From positions 1-20,449 of the forward strand of contig UQZX01000041.1 in the NCBI GenBank assembly GCA_900545525.1: a DNA stretch of 20,449 bases, written 5' to 3'. Of this stretch, positions 15,023 through 20,449 are shown piece after piece. The stretch comes from an uncultured Prevotella sp. GTDB lineage: Bacteria; Bacteroidota; Bacteroidia; Bacteroidales; Bacteroidaceae. The stretch's first letter is position 1. Each line of letters starts with the position of its first letter. The position numbers were made by a program, and so were the translations under genes. The notes under the pieces were generated by a model that was not told where the DNA came from, ran no database searches, and saw only the letters and a list, made by a program, of their open reading frames with translations.

Positions 15023-16612
15023 ATGAGCGATAAAAGTTCTGCGTGGCATGCCGGTTTCAGCATGCCCATGTTCAAGGATTGGGTGCCGCCGCGGCTGCGC
15101 CCGTGGCTGTATGTGTATCTGGCGTTCACGTTCCAGATGTCAGGCGGCGTGTATATAGGCAGCCTTAACAGCATGATTGGCTCAACGTCGCTCATGCGCG
15201 AGGACCTGCTGATGTGCCTTTATTCGGGTCTGTGCGGCATGGCGTTCACGTTTCCGGTGCTGTTCCGCACCAAGTTCCGCTTCACCAACCGTACCCTGCT
15301 GCTGCTTTCGGTGGTGGGCATTGCGGCGTGCGACATTGCCGCCATGTACGTGAGATGCCTGCCACTGCTGTGGGTTATATGCTTTGTGGCGGGATGCCTG
15401 AAGATACAGGGCACGTTCGAGTGCATGTCAAACATACAGTTGTGGATGACGCCGCGGCGCGATTTCAGGGTGTTCTTTCCCCTGCTTCATCTTTGGATAA
15501 TGGTCTCCATACCGGCGTCGGACTTCCTTGCCGCCTGGTTCTGCCAGTATCAGACATGGCACTGCTTGCCGTGGCTCATGTCGGGCGTCATGATGTTCAA
15601 CGCCTTGTGGCTGTTTGTGTGCACGCGCCACTTCCGTATGATGCGCCGCCTGCCGCTCTATGGCATCGACTGGCTCGGGGCGTTGCTGTGGGTTCTCGCG
15701 GTGATGCAGGCGGTGTATGTGCTGTGCTACGGCGAGTTTTACAACTGGTGGGACAGCCCTGTGGTGCGCATGCTTTGCGCAACGGCATTGATTACGCTGG
15801 GGCTTGCCGTGGCAAGGATGCTCATTGTGCGTCATCCTTACCTCGAACCGAAGATGTGGCTGACCCGCCGTCTGCCCCCGATACTCTTCCTCGCGCTTGC
15901 CATAGAGGCGCTGTTTGCCGTCGAGCACGTGCTTGAAGAGGTGTTCTACGACGGCTGTGCGGGGTGGCACAAGCATACGGTTGCCGTGTTCGACCTGCCC
16001 GTAATGGCGGGTTCGGTGTGCGGATGCCTCTTCTCGTTGCTCTGGCTGAAGGTGTGGCAGAGAGGCCGCGTCAGGCTTGTTGCCGTGGGAATGGCGGCGT
16101 TTGCGGCGTATGCGCTCCTGTTTTATTTCAGCGTGTCGCCCGACGTGAGCCTGCAGCGGTTTTACCTGCCGGTCTTCCTGCGCGGCTTTGCGGCTGCGCT
16201 GCTGAGCGTGGTGCTGCTTTATTCCGTACAGTCGGTGATGAACTTCATGGTGTTCTTCCAGTCGCTCGCCGTCTTCCAGATAATACACATGCTTGTGGGC
16301 GGCGTTGCCGGAGCGGCATGCTACGCTTTCGGACTGCGCCGCTTTATGGCTGACGGCATGGCGCGCTACGGCGAACAGACGGACATCATCGGTGGTGTCG
16401 GCAGTCAGATGGGGCGCATTATGGGAGAACTGGCGGTGAGGTTGCAGGTAGAAGGCGTAAAACAGCTCTACGGGTTTGTTGCCTATGCCGCCATGGCGCT
16501 GCTGCTTGCCGTGCTGCTCTACGACGCTCCACTGCGCCGCGAGCATGCCCGCTGGATGCCGTCGTGGACGGCGGTGGGCAAGGTGCTGCGCAGGCGGATA
16601 TACCGCAGGTGA
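15023..16612 (+). CDS. MFS transporter, EmrB-like pump (14 helices)
   Basis: This 529-residue inner-membrane protein has about 14 hydrophobic helices, the count of the DHA2/EmrB drug:H+ antiporter group. It follows the EmrA-like gene, so it is probably the proton-driven pump of the tripartite system. It is divergent: the loop between helices 2 and 3 reads FRTKFRFTNRTLLL, without the Asp and Gly of the classical MFS motif A. Other notable parts are FECMSNIQLWMTPRRDFRVFFP at about 133-154 and a re-entrant-looking region near VFDLPVMAGSVCG. I chose the ATG at 15023; an in-frame GTG directly before it at 15020 would add one residue. It ends 18 bp before a terminator hairpin. The substrate is unknown, and no local regulator gene is present. 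Confidence 0.88.
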   Translation: MSDKSSAWHAGFSMPMFKDWVPPRLRPWLYVYLAFTFQMSGGVYIGSLNSMIGSTSLMREDLLMCLYSGLCGMAFTFPVLFRTKFRFTNRTLLLLSVVGIAACDIAAMYVRCLPLLWVICFVAGCLKIQGTFECMSNIQLWMTPRRDFRVFFPLLHLWIMVSIPASDFLAAWFCQYQTWHCLPWLMSGVMMFNALWLFVCTRHFRMMRRLPLYGIDWLGALLWVLAVMQAVYVLCYGEFYNWWDSPVVRMLCATALITLGLAVARMLIVRHPYLEPKMWLTRRLPPILFLALAIEALFAVEHVLEEVFYDGCAGWHKHTVAVFDLPVMAGSVCGCLFSLLWLKVWQRGRVRLVAVGMAAFAAYALLFYFSVSPDVSLQRFYLPVFLRGFAAALLSVVLLYSVQSVMNFMVFFQSLAVFQIIHMLVGGVAGAACYAFGLRRFMADGMARYGEQTDIIGGVGSQMGRIMGELAVRLQVEGVKQLYGFVAYAAMALLLAVLLYDAPLRREHARWMPSWTAVGKVLRRRIYRR

Positions 16613-16629
16613 TGAAGGGATTATAATAA

Positions 16630-16659
16630 ACAGGGAGGACATGTCCGTGCCCTCCCTGT
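16630..16659. terminator. Convergent terminator hairpin
   Basis: A perfect 9-bp stem, ACAGGGAGG (16630-16638) with CCTCCCTGT (16651-16659), has a 12-nt loop. On the minus strand it is followed by TTTATTATAA, a usable U-rich tail for the smalltalk transcript. On the plus strand it lies 18 bp after the MFS stop, without a T-run. It separates the two convergent operons. Confidence 0.75.
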
Positions 16660-16678
16660 CGTAAGATACCGTGATGTC

Positions 16679-16786
16679 TTATAGGTTTACTGTTGCGTTC
16701 ACGCCTATTGCTCCCAGTATTGCCGTTGCTATTGCCACTACTATTTTAAGTACGTTCTTCCATTTCTCACTGTTCATTTTGCTCAT
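16679..16786 (-). CDS. Smalltalk-type small protein
   Basis: This is a 35-residue frame with a basic N-terminus (MSKMNSEKWKNVLK), one hydrophobic helix (about 13-28, VLKIVVAIATAILGAIG) and a short tail ending ATVNL. It closely resembles the 'smalltalk protein' family of Bacteroides and Prevotella, small proteins of unknown function found next to HU-like genes, exactly as here. It is too short to appear in usual long-frame searches. Its ATG follows an A/T-rich leader. It is downstream of the HU gene on the same strand, with 140 bp between, and upstream of the terminator hairpin. The helix suggests membrane association. The amidase gene often linked to such pairs is absent. Confidence 0.8.
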   Translation of the reverse strand: MSKMNSEKWKNVLKIVVAIATAILGAIGVNATVNL

Positions 16787-16817
16787 TTTTGTTTTTTTAA
16801 AAGGTTAATGTGTCAAA

Positions 16818-16881
16818 GGGTGCCCGCGTTTGCCGCAAGCTCTTTTTCCGTGTTATCCTGAAAGGCGGTCCGCGGACACCC
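16818..16881 (-). promoter_or_regulatory. RNA stem between the HU and smalltalk genes
   Basis: Arms at 16818-16828 and 16871-16881 form an 11-bp GC-rich stem around a 42-nt loop. In minus-strand RNA all 11 positions pair, with one G-U wobble. In plus-strand RNA the same position is a C-A mismatch. The structure is therefore better in the transcript of the HU-smalltalk unit, where it could be an attenuator, a processing site or a partial terminator. A competing 10-bp palindrome, GTCCGCGGAC, lies at 16868-16877. Confidence 0.5.
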
Positions 16882-16926
16882 CGTTTTTAAGTCAGTTCAT
16901 TTTTTCAAACCGTCTGTTTCCGCCTG

Positions 16927-17370
16927 TCAGGGCTTCGGCTGCTCCTCTTCCTCCACGATGTCGTTCTTGGGAAGCTCCTGCACCTTGCATCCGGTGAGGA
17001 ACTGCTTGTTGCGCTTGCGGTTCTTGTCTATCCTCAGCTCCGGCTGGAACAGCACGTGCAGGCTGCGCACGTTGTTGGTGGCGTTGAAGTCCTTCACCGT
17101 CGGCGACGGTTTGCTCGACAAGCCTATCTTGAAGGTTCCGAAGCGGTCGAGCTTCACGCGGCGCGAGTTTTGCAGCTCGGTCTTCATGGTCTCGACAAGC
17201 TCGCTTATCACCGCCAGTATGTCCGAGCGCTTCACCGTACAGTTGTTCTGCATTATGTCTGCAAGGTCGTCGGTATTGACGGTGTCGGTGGTGACGGCTC
17301 TTGCATACCAGTGTCCTTTTTTGCTTGAGTTGTTTCTGTTGTCCTGATACAATTTATAAAATACTGCCAT
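16927..17370 (-). CDS. HU-family DNA-binding protein, Bacteroidetes long form
   Basis: This 147-residue histone-like protein is longer than classical HU (about 90). An N-terminal extension (about 1-25, MAVFYKLYQDNR...GHWYARAV) precedes the HU core. The core has a helical dimerisation part (about 33-70, DLADIMQNNCTVKRSDILAVISELVETM), the RVKLDRFGTFKIGLSS turn at 71-86 and the DNA-binding arm region to about 115. The tail is acidic and Pro-rich (EEEEQPKP). This is the typical 'histone-like' family of Bacteroides and Prevotella, often present in many copies beside smalltalk genes. It has its own promoter (17435-17465) preceded by a 12-bp repeat array. It is probably co-transcribed with the smalltalk gene. 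Whether it is architectural or a local regulator is unknown. Confidence 0.92.
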   Translation of the reverse strand: MAVFYKLYQDNRNNSSKKGHWYARAVTTDTVNTDDLADIMQNNCTVKRSDILAVISELVETMKTELQNSRRVKLDRFGTFKIGLSSKPSPTVKDFNATNNVRSLHVLFQPELRIDKNRKRNKQFLTGCKVQELPKNDIVEEEEQPKP

Positions 17371-17434
17371 AATTGTTTGTTTTTAGTTTGTTAATGAATT
17401 GTTTAATTGTTTTGTTTCTGAAAGCTTTCGTTTG

Positions 17435-17465
17435 CAAAGGTATGGCAAAAAACGGCTGCCTCCAA
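17435..17465 (-). promoter_or_regulatory. HU gene promoter
   Basis: On the minus strand, TACCTTTG (17435-17442) is a full -7 match, and TTG at 17463-17465 lies 20 bp upstream as the -33 box. Transcription would start near 17428, leaving a leader of about 58 nt before the HU start. The tandem repeats at 17472-17517 lie directly upstream. Confidence 0.7.
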
Positions 17466-17471
17466 GAACGA

Positions 17472-17517
17472 ATGCGATACACTATGCGATACACTTGTGC
17501 ATACACAATGCGATACA
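17472..17517. repeat. 12-bp ATGCGATACA tandem repeats upstream of the HU promoter
   Basis: ATGCGATACA occurs at 17472-17481, 17484-17493 and 17508-17517. A degenerate copy without the inner G (TGCATACAC, starting at 17498) fills the gap, so four units lie at about 12-bp spacing. The array begins 6 bp beyond the HU -33 box, where an activator or repressor would bind. It may be an operator array, perhaps for HU itself or for the nearby RteC-like protein (inference). The rest of the gene-free stretch 17371-17676 holds the HU promoter and leader, plus 160 bp in which I see nothing convincing. Confidence 0.65.
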
Positions 17518-17676
17518 TCCTCCGGCGCGCCCTCTCCCACCCTCTTCCGTGCGGCTTCGCGGCGGTGTCTCAGCCTGTCTGTAATCCGTTGAAGGTCATG
17601 ATGTTACCTTTTGGCTTCCAAGAGGTGGCATCCGGGCTTGCAATATGCCGTATTTCAGCGCGCGGTTTGCCGCCTT

Positions 17677-18099
17677 TCATATCATGTTAAGACGCTGCCT
17701 GAGAGGAAACATGATGTCCGTCTTGTAAATCATGCGCCCGTATCTGTTTATGAAAGGTTCCTGGCGTATGCCTTTCCTGTTCTGTGCGCGGTATATGTAC
17801 GAGCGCGGGTTTGCCGGTTCGGGCACGTGCAGTGCGCGGCATGCGCTGTGTACAAGCTCCTTGAACGAGCAGGGCTTGCCGCTGTCGTCGTAGATGCTGC
17901 CCGACATGTATGCCGTGTAAACCACTTCCATCAGGTCGGTGGTGCTGTCTTTCCAGCGGAGTTTCTTCCCGGCGGCGTTGTTCAGTATGTAGGCGAGTTC
18001 GTCCGTCAGCCGCTCTTCCGTCAGCCGTTTCCGTTGTTCTTTCATGGCTTTTTCGCTGTTGCCTTCGGTCGGCACGGTTCTTTTGTTGATGTAAAACAT
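17677..18099 (-). CDS. RteC-domain-like small protein
   Basis: This is a 140-residue protein of unproven function. The middle and C-terminal part (about 54-124: DLMEVVYTAYMSGSI, FKELVHSACRALHV, YRAQNRKGIRQEPFINRYGRMI) resembles the C-terminal region of RteC, the regulator of excision in Bacteroides conjugative transposons. The shared pattern is an LxELIYALxxSGS-like helix, then a K-E-hydrophobic helix and NRKxxRxxF. The N-terminus is basic (KAMKEQRKRLTEERLTDEL). It is half the length of RteC and stands without rteA/B or transfer genes, so I infer a small DNA-binding or regulatory relative. It lies upstream of the HU gene, on the same strand, with about 300 bp between. Confidence 0.6.
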   Translation of the reverse strand: MFYINKRTVPTEGNSEKAMKEQRKRLTEERLTDELAYILNNAAGKKLRWKDSTTDLMEVVYTAYMSGSIYDDSGKPCSFKELVHSACRALHVPEPANPRSYIYRAQNRKGIRQEPFINRYGRMIYKTDIMFPLRQRLNMI

Positions 18100-18189
18100 T
18101 TTCTTTCTTTTGTCTTTAAATCAGGTTAATTAAGTTGTACGGTTATCTCGAAAACAATCCGCTGCATACGGATTTTTGTTCCGTGAGTG

Positions 18190-18197
18190 CAAAAATA
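18190..18197 (-). promoter_or_regulatory. Possible -7 box for the RteC-like gene
   Basis: On the minus strand this reads TATTTTTG, matching TAnnTTTG, and would give a leader of about 84 nt. No good -33 box is found at 19-21 bp. Weak. Confidence 0.3.
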
Positions 18198-18299
18198 GAG
18201 TGCTTTTGTGCAATATATGTTCAAAGATGGATATTTTTTTAAGTTGTCCTCATTTTTCTTTATATAGCTAAAAACCTTCTGTTTTCAATCTAAAATCAT

Positions 18300-18307
18300 T
18301 ACCTTTG
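18300..18307 (+). promoter_or_regulatory. ychF promoter -7 element
   Basis: TACCTTTG matches the -7 consensus and is followed by CACA, much like the efflux promoter. The -33 region near 18276-18279 is degenerate. The transcript would start near 18314, after an upstream in-frame ATG at 18305, which supports the downstream start of ychF at 18338. Confidence 0.6.
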
Positions 18308-18337
18308 CACACATATTTATATAACGATTACAAAAAG

Positions 18338-19438
18338 ATGTCATTAAAATGTGGTATAGTGGGACTGCCCAACGTGGGCAAGTCCACCCTTTTCAACTGC
18401 CTGTCGAGCGCAAAGGCGCAGGCGGCAAACTTTCCGTTCTGTACGATTGAGCCCAACGTGGGCGTGATAACCGTTCCCGACGAGCGCCTTACGCGCCTTG
18501 CCGAGATTGTACATCCGGGGCGCATCGTGCCCGCAACGTGCGAGATAGTGGACATTGCCGGACTGGTGAAGGGTGCAAGCAAGGGCGAGGGACTGGGTAA
18601 CAAGTTCCTCGGAAACATACGTGAGACGGATGCCATAATACACGTGCTGCGCTGCTTCGACGACGAGAACATCACGCATGTCGACGGCACAATAGACCCG
18701 ATACGCGACAAGGAGATTATCGACACCGAGCTGCAGCTCAAGGACCTTGAGACTATCGAGGCGCGGCTTGTCAAGCAGCAGAAGGTGGCGGCAGCTGGAA
18801 ACAAGGATGCAAAGACGGAGGTAGGCGTGCTCACGGCATACAAGGAGGCGCTTGAGCAGGGACGCAACGCCCGCACCGTGCAGTTTGACAGCAAGGAGGA
18901 ACAGAAGGCAGCGCACGACCTTTTCCTGCTCACGGCAAAGCCCGTGCTCTACGTCTGCAACGTGGACGAGGCTGCGGCAAAGGGCGGCAACGCCTACAGC
19001 GCACGCGTGGAGGAGATAGCCCGCGAGGAGAACGCCGAGGTGCTGGTCATCGCCGCACGCACGGAGGAAGACATTGCGTCGCTCGAGACCTATGAGGACA
19101 AGCAGATGTTCCTCGACGAGCTGGGGCTGGAGGAGAGCGGCGTGAACCGCCTCATAAAGAAGGCATACGCCCTGCTCGACCTTGAGACGTTCATCACGGC
19201 AGGCGAAATGGAGGTAAAGGCGTGGACATACCGCCGCGGCTGGAAGGCTCCGCAGTGTGCCGGCGTCATCCATACCGACTTTGAGAAGGGCTTCATACGC
19301 GCCGAGGTGATAAAGTACGAAGATTATATAAGCTACGGTTCGGAGGCTGCCGTGCGCGAGGCAGGCAAGATGGGAATAGAGGGCAAGGAGTATGTCGTGC
19401 AGGACGGCGACATCATGCACTTCCGCTTCAACGTCTGA
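18338..19438 (+). CDS. ychF: YchF/OLA1 family ribosome-associated ATPase
   Basis: YchF is a TRAFAC-class P-loop protein that prefers ATP over GTP and associates with ribosomes. In E. coli it affects stress responses and translation. The 366-residue length is normal. Motifs are the P-loop GLPNVGKST at 9-17, NFPFCTIEPN at 31-40, DIAGLVKGASKGEGLGNKFL at 72-91, the altered G4 motif NVDE at 208-211 in place of NKxD, and a C-terminal TGS domain (about 283-366, ending GDIMHFRFNV). The start at 18338 gives the canonical MSLKCGIVGLPNVGKST. An in-frame ATG at 18305 lies in the promoter and is rejected. lgt follows on the same strand after 123 bp that contain a 9-bp repeat array. Confidence 0.96.
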   Translation: MSLKCGIVGLPNVGKSTLFNCLSSAKAQAANFPFCTIEPNVGVITVPDERLTRLAEIVHPGRIVPATCEIVDIAGLVKGASKGEGLGNKFLGNIRETDAIIHVLRCFDDENITHVDGTIDPIRDKEIIDTELQLKDLETIEARLVKQQKVAAAGNKDAKTEVGVLTAYKEALEQGRNARTVQFDSKEEQKAAHDLFLLTAKPVLYVCNVDEAAAKGGNAYSARVEEIAREENAEVLVIAARTEEDIASLETYEDKQMFLDELGLEESGVNRLIKKAYALLDLETFITAGEMEVKAWTYRRGWKAPQCAGVIHTDFEKGFIRAEVIKYEDYISYGSEAAVREAGKMGIEGKEYVVQDGDIMHFRFNV

Positions 19439-19440
19439 CG

Positions 19441-19456
19441 GCGGCTCTATAGCCGC
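19441..19456 (+). other. Small hairpin just after ychF
   Basis: GCGGCT (19441-19446) and AGCCGC (19451-19456) form a perfect 6-bp stem with a CTAT loop, 2 bp after the ychF stop. There is no T-run, so it is at most a weak terminator or 3'-end stabiliser. It overlaps the first units of the repeat array. Confidence 0.4.
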
Positions 19457-19526
19457 TATGGTTCTATTGTTTCTATAGCTTCTATAGCCTCTATAGTTTT
19501 TATAGTCTCTATAGCTTCCATAGCTC
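19447..19526. repeat. 9-bp tandem repeat array between ychF and lgt
   Basis: Nine units fill 80 bp: CTATAGCCG, CTATGGTT, CTATTGTTT, CTATAGCTT, CTATAGCCT, CTATAGTTT, TTATAGTCT, CTATAGCTT and CCATAGCTC. All but one are 9 bp long. The core CTATAG is itself a palindrome, so many alternative small hairpins are possible. The array is wholly intergenic and ends 35 bp before the lgt start, so changes in copy number could alter lgt expression or read-through from ychF. Confidence 0.85.
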
Positions 19527-19561
19527 TTGCCGCCCCGTTAACCTCATAAAACCTTACGACA

Positions 19562-20398
19562 ATGAATATATTTAGTTACATTTTGTGGAACCCCGATTTC
19601 GAGGCGTTCCATATCGGTCCCCTCTCCCTGCGCTGGTATTCGCTGTGCTGGCTTGCAGGTCTTGCGCTCGCCTACGTCATTGTGCGCCGCCTCTACAGGG
19701 AACAGGGAATAAAGGAAGAGCTGTTCGACCCGCTTATGATATACTGCTTCTTCGGCATAATGTTTGGTGCCCGCCTCGGGCACTGCCTGTTTTACGAGCC
19801 GGGACATTTCCTGAGCAGCTGGCAGGGCATTGTCGAGATGTTCCTGCCCATACGCATCATGCCTGACGGGTGGACGTTTACGGGCTATGAGGGGCTGGCA
19901 AGCCATGGCGGCACCCTCGGGCTTATGGCTGCGCTGTGGCTCTATGTGCGCCGCACGCATCTCAGCGCATGGCGCGTGCTCGACAACATTGCCATTGCCA
20001 CTCCGGTTACGGCATGCTTCATACGTCTCGGCAACCTGATGAACAGCGAGATTATAGGAAAGGTCACCGATGTGCCCTGGGCGTTCGTATTCGAGCGCGT
20101 CGACTTCATGCCGCGCCACCCCGGACAGCTCTACGAGGCTGTTGCCTACGCCGTGTTTTTCTTCATCGGCATGGCACTTTACCGCCGCCGTCCCGACCGT
20201 GTGGGTACGGGCTTCTTCTTCGGGCTTTGCCTTACGCTCATATTCACTGCACGTTTCTTCATAGAATTCACCAAGGATATACAGGTTGGGTTCGAGTATG
20301 ACATGCCTCTTAACATGGGGCAGCTTCTCAGCATACCGTTCATCGTCCTTGGAACGGCGTGCATGGTGAGAGCGGGGAAACAAAGAATTAAGAGTTAA
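19562..20398 (+). CDS. lgt: Prolipoprotein diacylglyceryl transferase
   Basis: Lgt attaches diacylglycerol from phosphatidylglycerol to the lipobox cysteine of prolipoproteins in the inner membrane, the first lipoprotein maturation step. The 278-residue protein has about seven helices and the family motifs: RWYSLCWLAG at 24-33, GARLGHCLFYEPGHF at 69-83, the signature SHGGTLGLM at 114-122 with the essential His115, FIRLGNLMNSEIIG at 153-166 with Arg155, HPGQLYEA at 186-193 and ARFFIEFTK at 230-238 with Arg231. The last five codons and the stop lie inside an A/T-rich direct repeat (20383-20400), so the C-terminal QRIKS may derive from it. It is probably transcribed with ychF or from an unseen promoter in the repeat region. 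Confidence 0.96.
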   Translation: MNIFSYILWNPDFEAFHIGPLSLRWYSLCWLAGLALAYVIVRRLYREQGIKEELFDPLMIYCFFGIMFGARLGHCLFYEPGHFLSSWQGIVEMFLPIRIMPDGWTFTGYEGLASHGGTLGLMAALWLYVRRTHLSAWRVLDNIAIATPVTACFIRLGNLMNSEIIGKVTDVPWAFVFERVDFMPRHPGQLYEAVAYAVFFFIGMALYRRRPDRVGTGFFFGLCLTLIFTARFFIEFTKDIQVGFEYDMPLNMGQLLSIPFIVLGTACMVRAGKQRIKS

Positions 20399-20429
20399 GA
20401 GGCGGGAAATTAAGAATTAAGAGTTAAGA
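20383..20429. repeat. 18-bp direct repeats at the 3' end of lgt
   Basis: AAGAATTAAGAGTTAAGA occurs at 20383-20400 and again at 20412-20429, separated by 11 bp. Each copy is built from smaller (A)ATTAAG/GTTAAG heptads, and further AATTAAGA units continue to about 20437. The first copy includes the lgt stop codon. The window ends shortly after, so the full extent is unknown. Confidence 0.8.
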
Positions 20430-20449
20430 ATTAAGAAAATATGCCTTGA

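Noticed and set aside
15428..16642. 404-residue minus-strand open frame opposite the MFS gene
   Set aside because: The His/Arg/Gln-rich product is what the complement of a hydrophobic G/C-rich gene gives; no family resemblance.
17373..17690. 105-residue plus-strand open frame over the HU leader and repeats
   Set aside because: It reads through the HU promoter and the 12-bp repeats and overlaps the RteC-like 3' end; no family signal.
18305..18337. Upstream ATG for ychF
   Set aside because: It overlaps the -7 promoter element and adds residues not found in the family; MSLKCGIVG is the canonical start.
18344..19420. 358-residue minus-strand open frame opposite ychF
   Set aside because: ychF is unmistakable on the plus strand, and this frame shows no motifs.
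19447..19526. CRISPR-like reading of the repeat array
   Set aside because: Units are 9 bp and contiguous, with no spacers.
19544..20383. 279-residue minus-strand open frame opposite lgt
   Set aside because: lgt is unmistakable, and the antisense product is charged and low in information.

Overview
The window looks like a piece of a Bacteroidales chromosome, most probably Prevotella or a close relative. The evidence is TAnnTTTG-type -7 promoter elements with TTTG-like -33 boxes, a long-tailed Bacteroidetes HU protein paired with a 35-residue 'smalltalk'-type small protein, an RteC-like protein, a PorZ-like beta-propeller protein with a type IX secretion sorting domain, and A-rich translation start regions mostly lacking Shine-Dalgarno sequences. 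No rRNA, tRNA, transposase or CRISPR array was seen.

Region 1-461 has no gene. It is AT-rich, carries a 10-bp-phased TAACTTC repeat and a cluster of DnaA-box-like sites (two perfect TTATNCACA), and may be an origin or DnaA-binding region. nadA (quinolinate synthase, +) follows. Then comes an intergenic element with a perfect 29-bp inverted repeat, and a lone GT11 alpha-1,2-fucosyltransferase gene (+).

Region 2549-12373 is a tight seven-gene minus-strand array read from right to left: leuS, yitT-like, rdgB, a GT2 glycosyltransferase, a porZ-like gene, a GT-C-like membrane protein and a GtrB/DPM-type polyprenyl-phosphate glycosyltransferase. Three junctions are ATGA overlaps, one is a 35-bp overlap and two are gaps of 11-12 bp. 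It is probably one operon driven by the promoter upstream of leuS. The last four genes suggest cell-surface glycan synthesis tied to type IX secretion.

Region 12374-12642 holds back-to-back promoters for leuS (-) and for a plus-strand tripartite efflux operon: a TolC-like outer-membrane protein, an EmrA/HlyD adaptor and an EmrB-like MFS pump (12643-16612). A hairpin ends this operon against the convergent HU-smalltalk unit.

Region 16679-18099 (-) carries an RteC-like gene, an HU-family gene and a smalltalk gene. A 12-bp repeat array lies directly upstream of the HU promoter, and an 11-bp RNA stem lies between HU and smalltalk.

Region 18300-20398 (+) carries ychF and lgt, separated by an 80-bp tandem array of CTATAG-containing 9-bp units. 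lgt ends inside an A/T-rich direct repeat that runs to the window edge.
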